In this document: piece after piece, positions 10,526-21,478 of the stretch
Position numbering within the stretch: position 1 is the stretch's first letter
Layout of the letters: every line of letters starts with the position of its first letter
NCBI GenBank assembly: GCA_902728285.1
Contig: CACVBU010000185.1
Location: 1,668,845-1,732,844, forward strand
Direction of reading: 5' to 3'
Origin: Clytia hemisphaerica
Lineage: Eukaryota; Cnidaria; Hydrozoa; Leptothecata; Clytiidae
Length of the DNA: 64,000 nucleotides
Made by a program: the position numbers and the translations under genes
Notes under the pieces: generated by a model
The model's input: the letters and a program-made list of their open reading frames with translations, nothing else
The model's database searches: none
Told to the model about the DNA's origin: nothing

Positions 10526-11690
10526 CTACGGCAGCGAGGATACTCTGCATGGTGGCCGTACCATCCCTTTGAAGGTTATTGGACTCTTACTAGCAAGCAG
10601 TGTGTATGTAGCATCACTGTAGGAACGGGGTTGTTTCATCTGAATATAGTTTCTATAAAGTAGGTCTATTAAACCAGTTATCATTATGTCTAGTTTAGTT
10701 TGATCCGCTACCTCTAAATTTTGTGAGAGTTTTTCTACTCTTCCTAGGTACTTGGTAATACTTTCACCTCTTTGTCGGATACCGTGACGTTTTCGGTATT
10801 TCAATTCTGGGGTGTTGAACTTTCTTTTAAGGGCTCTGACCATAGTGAATTTTTCATAATTTTAGTTTTCAACCTCATCAAGGCTGGCCTCTTCTTCTGC
10901 CTACATATTCATAATTTTAAGTTGCTGGGCCTTTACGCCCCACGGGCTTGTTCTTGTTTTTTTATAGTCAGGCCTCTTTTGAATTTTTATCAAGAGTTAA
11001 AAAGAACGTGTACTCTCTGTTTTTTGATAAGAGAGGTATCACTTGTGCCTTCTGTTGATCGTTTAATTGGTAAAACGACAACAACAAATCGAGTTTAGTT
11101 AAAAACTCAACTATGTCTTCATTCGGGTTTTTACCAAATTTCGGGAGGGTAGATATGTCTACTTTATTATAGCAAGTAGAGAATGTAAGCAAAAACTTGA
11201 TTCAAAACTGGATTTATTTATTTCAAATTTTTCATCGGATCATTTGGGTTATTCTTTGGGGTGTCACTTTTAAACCCGTGAATGGCAGGAAAGAGGAAGG
11301 ATCCTCTTGTATGGGGGACTGGATTATTTGCTTTTATTCCTAGTCTTTCTAGGAGGTTTTCATGGCTTTTATTGTTTTTTTCTACAAATCAATCCAGGAT
11401 TTGGTGAGATTTCTTAAAAGATTCAAAGGCTTCTTCAAGCTCATCTCTCAACTTTAGGGATGGGGTGGTGTGCTGTCAAATTGCAGCTCTTCTTGCAAGT
11501 CTTTTGATTCTTTGAGGATCCTGTTGACTTCTTTAGATATATGTTTTTTTTCTTGTTGGGATCCTCTTTGTTGTAAAGATTCTATCGAGGAGAAAGAGGG
11601 GGTTCCTGGTTCTTCTGGTTGTCCGTGACTTCGTCCAATCTGTTGTTCTAATGCTTGGGTGGTGACATCTTTTAAGGTACCTTATTACAC
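10526..11690 (-). pseudogene. LTR-retrotransposon gag-like relic interrupted by a SINE fragment
   Basis: Read leftwards on the - strand in several frames. 11690-11480 is a Gln/Glu-rich coiled-coil-like stretch (SSIESLQQRGSQQEKKHISK). 11192-10979 has PKFGKNPNEDIVEFLTKLD, LSFYQLNDQQKAQVIPLL and TFFLTLD. 10885-10526 has RALKRKFNTPELKYRKR, RGESITKYLGRVEKLSQNL and LDIMITGLIDLLYRNYIQMK. This is the order and character of a retrotrans_gag capsid domain (Ty3-like): short helices, the GES.T.YL.R block, then a D....M.GL block. Stops, frame changes and a 77-bp insertion break it. No protease or RT is seen beside it. Other capsid families are possible. Confidence 0.68.
10894..10970 (+). mobile_element. 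5'-truncated SINE fragment inserted in the gag relic
   Basis: Flanked by the direct repeat ggcctctt (10886-10893 and 10971-10978). It contains GCTGGGCCTTTACGCCCC and CACGGGCTTGTTCTTG, matching the 3' tail of the full SINE at 30771-30929. Removing the insert and one repeat rejoins the gag frame (KEA to SLDEVEN). Confidence 0.72.
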
Positions 11691-12224
11691 AAATATTTAG
11701 GCAAGTATTTAACGGCCTTAAAATTTGCACGGATCTGAAATTTTTCCGTTTTTCAAGGAAACAGCAGCTGGTTTTAGTTGAGGGGGGTTTTTATTAGCAA
11801 GACATTTTTCAATTCGTGATAATAAAATGACTAGTATTTTTCGTGTAATAATATTAACGAATTAACGTATATTGTCTTTGGCCTTCAGACAATACATGAA
11901 CACTTTGCTTGGCAGTGTTGATCTTGTACTGGATATTCACATACTTTTCTTCTCGCGTGTCTTGGATCGGTAAATCACCGGAGTCATGGGTCTCTTCCCC
12001 TGATAAATCCCAGTCTTGTCTTAGATGCATGCGGATTGTATACCCCCAGCAGGCACACAGTTCCTAGGGTTTTCTATTGAGCTCATAATGCGGGGGTTAA
12101 AAATGCATTGGGTACCTACATCCTAAAGGTTAGACGAAGGGTATTCCCCAGGGTTGTGAAAGGGATGTTTAGAATAAGTTCTGTTGCGCCGTAGAGGATG
12201 TTTGTCTCTAGGCGGACCAGTCAT

Positions 12225-13505
12225 GTTTAGTACAAAAGACTCTCATTTAGCCTTTGGAAAATCTTCAAAAGACTCTCATTTAGCCTTTGGAAAATCTTCA
12301 AAAGACTCTCATTTAGCCTTTGGAAAACCTTCAAAAGACTCTCATTTAGCCTTTGGAAAACCTTCAAAGACTCCCATTTAGCCTTTGGAAAACCTTCAAA
12401 AGACTCTCATTTAGCCTTTGGAAAACCTTCAAAAGACTCTCTAATTAGTCTTTTTGAATACCTTCAGAAGCTCCCTTTTAGCCTTTGGAAAACCTTCAGA
12501 GGCTCCCTTTTAGCCTTTGGAATACCTTCAGAGGCTCCCTTTTAGCCTTTGAAATACCTTCAGAAGCTCCCTTTTAGCCTTTAAAATACCTTCAGAAGCT
12601 CCCTTTTAGCCTTTGAAATACCTTCAGAGATTCAGTTTTAGCCTTTGAAATACCTTCAGAAGCTCCCTTTTAGCCTTTGAAATACCTTCAGAGATTCAGT
12701 TTTAGCCTTTGAAATACCTTCAGAAGCTCCCTTTTAGCCTTTGGAATACCTTCAGAGGCTCCCTTTTAGCCTTTGAAATACCTTCAGAAGCTCCCTTTAA
12801 AATACCTTCAGAAGCTCCCTTTTAGCCTTTAGAGATTCCCTTTAAGCCTTTGGAACCTTAGCTCCCTTTAGCCTTTTGGAAATACCTTCAGAGATTCCCT
12901 TTTAGCCTTTGAAATACCTTCAGAAGCTCCCTTTTAGCCTTTGGAATACCTTCAGAGGCTCCCTTTTAGCCTTTGAAATACCTTCAGAAGATCCCTTTTA
13001 GCCTTTAAAATACCTTCAGAAGCTCCCTTTTAGCCTTTGGAATACCTTCAGAGATTCCCTTTTAGCCTTTGGAATACCTTCAGAGATTCCCTTTTAGCCT
13101 TTGAAATACCTTCAGACATTCCCTTTTAGCCTTTGAAATACCTTCAGAAGCTCCCTTTTAGCCTTTGGAATACCTTCAGAAGCTCCCTTTTAGCCTTTAA
13201 AATACCTTCAGAATCTCCCTTTTAGCCTTTGGAATACCTTCAGAAGCTCCCTTTTAGCCTTTAAAATACCTTCAGAAGCTCCCTTTTAGCCTTTGGAATA
13301 CCTTCAGAGGCTCCCTTTTAGCCTTTGGAATACCTTCAGAGATTTCCTTCTAGCCTTTGGAATACCTTCAGAGATTTCCTTCTAGCCTTTGAAATACCTT
13401 CAGAGATTCCCTTTTAGCCTTTGGAATACCTTCAGAGGCTCCCTTTTAGCCTTTGGAATACCTTCAGAGATTTCCTTTTAGCCCTTGGAATACCTTCAGA
13501 AGTCA
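12225..13505. repeat. Long 32-33-bp minisatellite, about 40 copies
   Basis: The first seven copies are of the type actctcatttagcctttgg + aaaacc/tttcaaaag. The rest are cttttagcctttggaatacc + ttcagaagctcc, with switches between ggaata, gaaata and aaaata and between agctcc, ggctcc and gattcc. The array ends in a hairpin (13518-13560: cttcctggttgctgtg and its inverse). The ORFs at 12184 and 13421 are incidental. Confidence 0.93.
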
Positions 13506-13943
13506 TTCGCAATGACTTCCTGGTTGCTGTGAGCACACAGCAACCAGGAAGAACCAGGAAGTCATTAAAATGTCAATCTGTCTCGAAATGGAGATCTTGC
13601 CTGTTGTTCTTTTTTGTTTTGTGTCTGACACCTATAATTTCGAAACTAATTCATTTTCGGTTGGCAGATAAGAAAATAAGTCGATATAAATTAGATTAGA
13701 GTCTGAGCCAATCCCACCTTTGATAAGCCCACACAGCTTGTAATTAGTAATCAAGATAACATCTGATTGTATGCTTCGAAATACCAAGAATCTAGACCTT
13801 TTGAAAACGAATTAATTTGCTTGAAGATTCTTCCAATATTTGGAAACATCTTTCTGAACGGGCAGATAAAATACACCCCAGTGTCCTAATGGAAGACCCA
13901 CAACACGACTCTAAAATTGGTCAAAATTTCGTCCTTTGTTCAG

Positions 13944-14064
13944 TAGCGTAGCCAAGAGGGGCGCAAAGTTTTTGGGTCTCGCTATTCATGGTATTAAAAG
14001 ATAATTATAATAGCATAAAAATCTGCTCTCCTACACAAATTTTGCGCCCCTCTTGGTTACGCTA
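13944..14064. mobile_element. Short MITE with 24-bp TIRs, TA flanks
   Basis: tagcgtagccaagaggggcg... at 13944-13967 is inverted at 14041-14064 with one mismatch. The outermost TA pair fits a Tc1/mariner-type insertion. Confidence 0.72.
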
Positions 14065-14746
14065 ATGCTGGTTGGAGAAATACCATACCATCTCAGTTCT
14101 ACTGAGGATTTCACTTTAATCACATTCCGATTCGAAATTAAAGGGGGAAAATTGCACTACATAAACACCCAACTCGATTCTTTTTACCCGGAGAACAAAT
14201 TAATTTCCATCCCCATTTGATCGTCGGGGCTGTGAGACAGGGGTGATTTCTACGGCTAATTTCAAAATTCATTGTCGTAGAGGGTCTGTTGTCATTCTCT
14301 TTTCTGATTTGAAATTTTTCAAACCAACCGCTGCTATGGAGTGCAGGTGAGAGAGGGGAGACGACGAGAGAAGCGTTGCTATTTATAAATCACACTTCAT
14401 CGCAGAAAGTTTAAATGTAGCTAATAATAATTTGGACAATGTTTTACCCTTTTCAAAAGGCACTTCTAACAGCTTTACAAGGCAGATGAAAATAGCTTGT
14501 TGAACATTAAACAGGTATAGAAAACGAACCGCAAAATATTTATTAAAAAGTAGGGGGTGGTTTTTTTTTTCGCATACAAAAAGCTAAGAAGAACCAAAAT
14601 ATAAAAAAAAATCAAAAGGTATGTCTTTAATTTTGTCACGTGGCCGAAAGTAATTGGCTGAATTTTTATTTTGACATACATACAGTTTTACAGATTTGAA
14701 CAATTTCCCTTATAGATTTAGCCTTACTGTAGTTAACTTACAACAA

Positions 14747-15075
14747 CCCCGGGGGGGGGGGTACTCAAGGTAAACGACCTCCCTACTTGCAGCCCTTATG
14801 GGTCCCTTTTCCAAGTTTCCCAAAGTGTCGAAACGAGCAAAGATGAGAAAAAGTGCACTCTAAGGGTATAAAATTTGGAAAATCTGACCATATTTTGCCT
14901 AAAAATGTCAAAAAAAACTTCAAAAGAGTGCACTGTAATTATTGATTTTTCACCAAAATTTACACAAATTCAGCTAAATTTTCTGCCCTGTAAGAGTCTG
15001 ATCCCAAAGGTTAATTTTTGGCCACACGTGCGGTCATTTTTGAATCGAGTACCCCCCCCCCCCCCCCCCCCCCCC
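14747..15075. mobile_element. Second copy of the G-run MITE family
   Basis: Starts cccggggggggggtactca and ends ...gagtacccc followed by a run of about 22 C. The interior carries agtgcactctaaggg and agtgcactgtaa motifs shared in inverse with 9441-9786. Flanks acaacaac and acaataac are consistent with an 8-bp duplication with one mismatch. Poly-C length may be uncertain in any assembly. Confidence 0.7.
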
Positions 15076-15079
15076 TGAC

Positions 15080-16490
15080 AATAACTCTCTGAAACTAAGA
15101 CCAAGCAATTAATATGAGGGGTTTTGGTTTTGGCTTATAGAAATCCACCGAGAGATCATTATTTAAAACCGTGTTATGGTTTTGGCGAGTAAATCGCTAC
15201 AATCGCACGTGTAGCCAATAGGCTCACCCAATTGTCCGCGCGTCCAAAAGTGGTCAAATATAATCAAACATGAAACAGTTGAACTTTCAAACATGTATGT
15301 GTTGAACTTCCTACTTGTATCTAGAGCTACCCCCTTAGGTCAAATTCTTAGAATGTCTGATCTCTTTTATTTTATTTTCGTTTCAGCAGTTTTAGTGTCT
15401 TTCAGTGTCTTTTAGTTCAGTCAAAGATTGATTGATAATAACATTAACCATTGGATTAGCTTCATTAAGCACAACCTTCAATGTTTTATTAAGCCTGTGT
15501 AGTTCCTAGGGACAAATTTTTAGAAGGGAAAATTAGTCATATCTGATATCTATTTAGATCAAAGTAAAAAGCGTCGGCAATAGAGTGGGAGTATTTTTCA
15601 CAATACAGGCTAAGAGATAAAAATTTTCTAAATAACTTTGAGTTTATCGGCCCGGTAATATTCCTAATCGAAGTTTTTCGTGGCTTGGATCACGTTTAGC
15701 TAGGTTTCGAAAGATTCTTCTCCCATCATCGGGCAAGGTGGAGGATGTTTTCTCCACTTTTCGTACTATGACCTTCTGACTACCCATAATGATCAAGTGC
15801 AATATTTTTATGAGTAGGGTCTGAGTTTTCGATGGAAAATCACTGACTTTGATTAATTCCTATCCAAAAGTTTTCTCTTTAAGCCCTTCGTGTTTCAAAA
15901 TTAATAGTTCTATTAAGTAACTAATAGTTCTAAAATCTATTTTTTGTGCTTATGTACTTTGTTTTCTCTTATTTTGGGGTGATGTATTTATATCAGCTAC
16001 TTCAAACATTTTGCAATTGCCTTATTCTTATGTATTATAATCATGAACATAATTATATCTAAGACAAATTAGTGTGCTCTATGAGTAACGTGTCTGCGTG
16101 TCATGATTTCTGATAATGTTTTTATTGAAACTGAACCAATGAAAAAGCAAATGACAAACGCGCATGCGTTATTAGCGATAAAAGTATAACAGCTTGATCA
16201 GAATTATATCTCAAACAATAAGTTAGAAAGATTACGTAAAGAACTTTCAATATGTCAAAACACTCAAACTTGTAGGTGAGGCTTGAATAAAGGCAATAGT
16301 ATTGTCCTCGATGACTTCACAATGGTAGCTTTCATTATATCTATTATTAAGGATTTTTTTTTAGGTCCGCGGTTATAAAAGGAGAAATTCGAGTATATTC
16401 AATCCTTTCACTGGATGACCAAGGAACTACATATACGAAGGAAGAAGATTGCATGAATAAGGTATTTATCATTTTTATTTCATTTCTAGT
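15080..16490. other. AT-rich stretch without supported features
   Basis: No ORF with domain character, no clear inverted-repeat borders. Confidence 0.5.
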
Positions 16491-16505
16491 GCCACGAGTG
16501 CTCGC

Positions 16506-16747
16506 CATAGATTTATAAAGCCCCAAGGGCTAGATGGCGTACTTTTGCTGAAAAGTGTGCCGTAGTTAGGTAGGAAATTCTACCTAGGTCACGTGAAATT
16601 ACAATAGAATTTCAGCGCTTGACCAATCAGAAGCTTCGCGAGCTTTTGAAAACAATAGCAGTAATATTTTTTGCGATATTCACTTTTTTTTTGCTTGGAA
16701 GAGCTTAAAGCACAACATCTAACCCTTACGGGCTTTGAAAATCTGTG
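16506..16747. mobile_element. hAT-like MITE, 8-bp duplication gtgctcgc
   Basis: Termini catagatttataaagcccc and cacagattttcaaagcccg (as read from the right end) form TIRs of about 32 bp. Exact 8-bp direct repeats gtgctcgc lie at 16498-16505 and 16748-16755. The palindrome ggtaggaaattctacc sits inside. Related copies are at 41177-41385 and 60241-60560. Confidence 0.86.
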
Positions 16748-16759
16748 GTGCTCGCTAGC

Positions 16760-18985
16760 TCGGTCTGTGCTCTGTCTGCGGTCATGATTTCAGTGATGGC
16801 TATTTGAAATGTTTTCAATGAAACAAGGGGCTATTATTCCTAAAATCATTCGAATGACCATGTTATTCCTCGTGAATTATTACGGGTAAATTAAAATTCA
16901 GACACTCCTCCTTTTTACTTATTCTCTTCACCTATTTTTTCAAAGTTTCTTTTTATTTTTGTCACTTAATTGAAGTTTGAATGACAACTAACCAATCAAA
17001 ATATTCAAATTGTACAACTACTATGGTATATGAAATGAATTAGTTTTTGAAAAAAGTCGGAAGACTTTTCTTCGAAGATTTTCTTTTTCTCTTTTCGCGG
17101 GGTGATTACGGGCTATTACGGATTAAGCTAAGTGTAATCAGCCATGTAATTATTTCCTTTATTGACCTTAAACAGTTAATATTGTATGAATGTCTAATTG
17201 AAGTGCAATATCTGCTTATTATTATATGCCTTGGTAAGCTTTTTCATCTGCAATGATTACGTCATTTCTTCCTTAGTTTGGAGCGTAAAACTTCTACTCT
17301 TCGGGATATGCGCACTGCTCTTGTTTTGACTATTGAATTTCTTCGGATATATCGCACGCGCACTGAGGTTCTGATGAAACAACAGAGAGTTTCGAAACCT
17401 AAGGCAATCAGACGTCTTTTAAACATTCTTTTATTTTAGATCTCTATTGACAAAATTATTTTGTTAAAAACTCTATTATGTTTAATCCTATTAAAATGCG
17501 AATTCCCGGTGGCCGCCCATAGCAGTGCTTATAGACCAAGAGTGAGGCCTAAAAGCCGGGAGCTGTCTATTGTGTAGACTATAATCACCGATGTTACTCA
17601 CGACCGTGTAATATCACATCACTTATTGCACGGTCACGGTCTAAGGCAATATTACACTGTAATGTTTTAAAATTTTTGGCGTGATTCTTGATTTACTTAT
17701 ATTTACTTTACTTTAGCTTCATATATTTTTTGACATCAGGTTTCGAAGTGGATTTTCTTGCTTTGGTTTGATAGCGAAAACAATGCGAGGTTTGTGACTA
17801 GCCCTGCATCTAGAATTCTGACGAATTATTTTGGGTATACAGTCGACTTTCGCTTATTCGAACTTCTCAGGCAAATTAAGGTCTGTTCAGATTTTTCAAA
17901 TTTACCTTAATTTTTTATCACCGTTTCCAGTTGTCATAGCATATCACTTCATATATCGAAAGAAGCGTATTGGAGACAAGATCACTGGAATGGCTGTGCC
18001 ATTATTAATTTTTTCACCCAAAAAAAGATATCAGGCAAAAACCAAAAAATGCTGACGTCAGCAAAACTTGTTTTTTAAATAACTCCAGTTTGGCTAATGG
18101 TAAAAACATGAAATTTGGACCAAAGTTGCATATTAATAATAGGAACATTTTTGCATAATTTTTTAAATTAATTTGATTAACAGGCAGCTCTGCAATCTAC
18201 ACCCTAGTACGCTTCTTTTGACGTATTATAAATGACCACGTCTAAGACCCCCAAACTGGGTCCGGGTTTCTGCGCCAAACTTATGTCATTTTTGGACATG
18301 CCAGAAGTTACACGAGTCACGGCAATTAGGTCTCCCTCGTTTATTCAATTTTAAAGAGATTTCGGACCCCCTTTTTATTCGGACCCTATTATTCTTTTTT
18401 TTGAATTGAATTGAAAGAAATTTATTCGCCTGCATTGAGGACTAGGCTTTTAGGGGCGGTTCAGAACTAGGGGGGGGGGCTTTTCCTGTACCACCCCTTA
18501 ACTTTTAATCTAGTGGGTCTTTTTGGATGAAATTTGGCACACAAGATCCTTGTGACGTAAGGTAACTTTTGACAAAAAAGTTTTTTGATGACGTCACTCA
18601 TCATACCCAAAGTGAGCAAAAACCGAAAATTTCCTTTGTTCTTATAAATAGCTATTGTATTCTAACAAAGGCTTTTGAAAAAAGTTGCCTGAGTTTAAAA
18701 TGCTTATTTTATCTTAAATATTCAATAAATTACGGTTTAAACGATATATTTGACATAAAAAATAAATTTGTATTGGAAAAGTGTCAATTTTTGTGACACC
18801 TGTCAGAAATGTCATCATGCTCAAGGTGTGAAAATTTTTAGGTGTCAAATCTTTTTTCATTTTGAAGCTAAATAAAAGTTAGGAATTTACAAAAAATTTC
18901 ACGGCAAAAGCTCTATTATTTCAGGAGTTATTACCAATAGTTTGACCTCCGAACAGAAAGAGTCCACCTCCCCTAGGCCGAATAG
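16760..18985. other. AT-rich intergenic sequence
   Basis: Only short incidental ORFs (17047, 17831, 18569). 18510-18560 has a fragment of the 175-bp repeat family. Confidence 0.5.
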
Positions 18986-18991
18986 GGTTAA

Positions 18992-19539
18992 GGGAACTAA
19001 TTTTTGCGGGTTTAGCGGATTTGGCCCCAGACCGCAAAATTTAGTTCCCGCAAAAATTTCGTTGACCTACGGACCGCAAAACTTAATTTGCGCAAAATTT
19101 TCTTTAAGTTTCATTTCAAAGCTTTTTTTTTGCTAATAAGCACAACTACAAGAAGTTTTTAACAGAAGATATAAAGTAATGCGATATGCTACTATCTCCT
19201 CAAGAAATCAGTCAATTGTAATAACATTGCTGGGAGTCTTAGTACATGGTTTCGGTTGTTTTGGTGAAATTTAAAAGGAAAATTCATTTTTCATTGAAAA
19301 TTAGCAAGAATTTTAGACCCATTTGAATGAATTTCTTTCTAAGCACACTAATTGATGCCATTTTTGTACAAAACGTATCAACAGAATTTTGGTTCGTAAA
19401 AATTTTTATTTCATGCTAGCTGACCGCAAAATTTAATTCCCGTAAATATTAAGATAATTTAACGACCGCAAAAATTGATTCCGCAAAAAAAATTTTTTGG
19501 ATGGTCCGCAAAAATTAGTTCCCGCAAAAATTAGTTCCC
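18992..19539. mobile_element. piggyBac-type MITE, TTAA duplication
   Basis: TTAA at 18988-18991 and 19540-19543. TIRs begin gggaactaatttttgcggg. The interior repeats phrases such as gaccgcaaaattta and ttcccgcaaaaatt in both orientations. Non-coding. Confidence 0.88.
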
Positions 19540-20318
19540 TTAAGGTAAATAAAATAAGCAGCCAGGAAATTACCATCCAATAGATGCAAGCATGTAACCT
19601 ATGTTAAAATTGATAAAATATTGAAATACCTAATCATTCTAGTCCTATAGAGTACATGTTGATAGAAAAAAAGAATATAATCAAGGATTATACATTTAAC
19701 CTAAGAAAGAACTTATGTAATTGTGAATCTGGCTTAGCTAATTATGCAATTAGTTGTTTACTTAAGCATGCAATTAATCCATCCTTGTCCATTATGTGCA
19801 TTTTGAATGATTAATTATTTTCCGGTTGGTAAAATAGTAATATAGCATGGACTCAGCTTGGAATAGACTTAGAATTAGATAAGCACTCAAGACTTTATGC
19901 CTTAGGTGAAGTCTAAAGAGCGGCCCTATTGAAAATACGTTTTTCCGTTTATAATGTCAAAAGTGTTTCTTGATATTTTAGGCAAAAATGGTTTTTCTTG
20001 ATAACCCAATTTCAATAGAATCATGCTCTAGGACAAACAAAGACTAATAGAGACAATAGATTAATTTTGTAGTTCTAAAAGCCTTTTAAAGTTCTAATAA
20101 CTAAACACGCTTGACCCCTGTGTTTGAAATCCATTAATAGTTGACATCATTCACTAAGATTATGTAATTCATCGCTGGGCTGTGTGTATCTGAAGTGAAA
20201 CGGGGAAGCGACTATCACTCGGCATCTAGGTTAATTGCTTCGCGACAGACAGTAGTTCTTGATGTCAGATCATTTTCGAGTTTCTTTCTTGGCAATTTTG
20301 GATGTTTGTCAGTCTTAA

Positions 20319-21264
20319 AGGGGAACTAAACATTTTTTTGAAAATACCTAAATCACATCACATACTTCCAAGGAATGACCTCTGAAAATATTTTTCTCTA
20401 AAAACTTCTCTATCAAAAGATATAGCTCTTTATGTTTACAGAAAATCTAATGTTTTTAAAGCAATGCGTATTTTGTTAGGGGAATACTCTTAGGTTCCAA
20501 ATAAACGGGGGGGTTCGAATAAACGGGGGGGTTGGAAAATTTTCTAGATTTTAATAAAACGGGGGGGGGACCCTAATTGTCGGGGGGGTTGGAAATTGTA
20601 CTTCTGAAACCCTAAAATAAGGTAAAAATAGACTAAAATCAGGCTATTTAGAGCAAAATAAGGGGCCTTCTCTTTGACAGCTGAAAATATTCTTAGAGAT
20701 TAATAAACGGGGGGGTCCTAATAAGGTCCAGGGGGGTTGGAAAATTTTCGAAAAATTAACAAGCGGGGGGGCCCGTTTATTTGGAACCTAAGAGTAGGTC
20801 GAGCCATCTGTTTGACGTAAACACGTTCAGAAAGTAATTGGAAAAGCTCTTACTTTTAGTTGATAGAGAACTTTTAACTTTTTTAGTGTAGCCATAACTT
20901 TTTATCCACAAATGGTTTAACCAAGAGACAGAATTCATTAATAAGCCATTTTTGAGTGGAGTAAAATTATGTTTGAACTTTCGAAAACAAGTGAGTGAAA
21001 ATGATTTTAGAGTCGATTGAAAAAATTGAACTTTTTATTGGAATAAGCTGAATATCCCAAATTTAGTCCTTCCTGAAATCAAAAATGATTTTACTATCCT
21101 CCTATTATTTCTTGTTCACGAAATATCAAGCTTTAAAGTTGATGAACATACACAAAATTCATAGAAAATATGAACGATATGACGTCACAAACATGTGTAA
21201 AGTGGGGGTTCATTTTAAATTGGAGACAAAAAAAGCATGACCTCAAAAAATGTTTAGTTCCCCT
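20319..21264. mobile_element. piggyBac-type MITE carrying a nested Tc1/mariner-type MITE
   Basis: TTAA at 20315-20318 and 21265-21268. TIRs begin aggggaactaaacatttttt. Host sequence is interrupted at 20487-20794 by a second element. The left end lies only about 210 bp upstream of the reductase start codon's exon region (right end 21264, start 21479). Confidence 0.88.
20487..20794. mobile_element. Nested MITE with TA duplication and G-run repeats
   Basis: TA at 20485-20486 and 20795-20796. TIR ctcttaggttccaaataaac at both ends. The interior has four runs of 7-9 G within ataaacggggggg phrases. The same terminus, also preceded by TA, stands alone at 398-416. Confidence 0.83.
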
Positions 21265-21478
21265 TTAAATCAGTAGTTTTTGACGCAAGTATCGATTTCT
21301 CAGACTGATAAGGGTTTGATACATCAAGTACAAGTAAATTGACTGATATCTTTATATCAAATTTGTGGAATCTTATCTTTTTTTATTTCAGTGGTTGAAT
21401 TTGAAATAGAATTTCATATACACCAGAATTGTCAATTAACAACACACATTGGAAATTTGGTTTGATTTGAAGCTTAAA

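Noticed and set aside
12184..12381. 65-aa ORF with repeated DSHLAFGK
   Set aside because: Translation of the 33-bp minisatellite; stops appear as soon as the units vary.
12225..13505. CRISPR array
   Set aside because: Units are contiguous tandem copies with no unique spacers, in a eukaryotic sequence.
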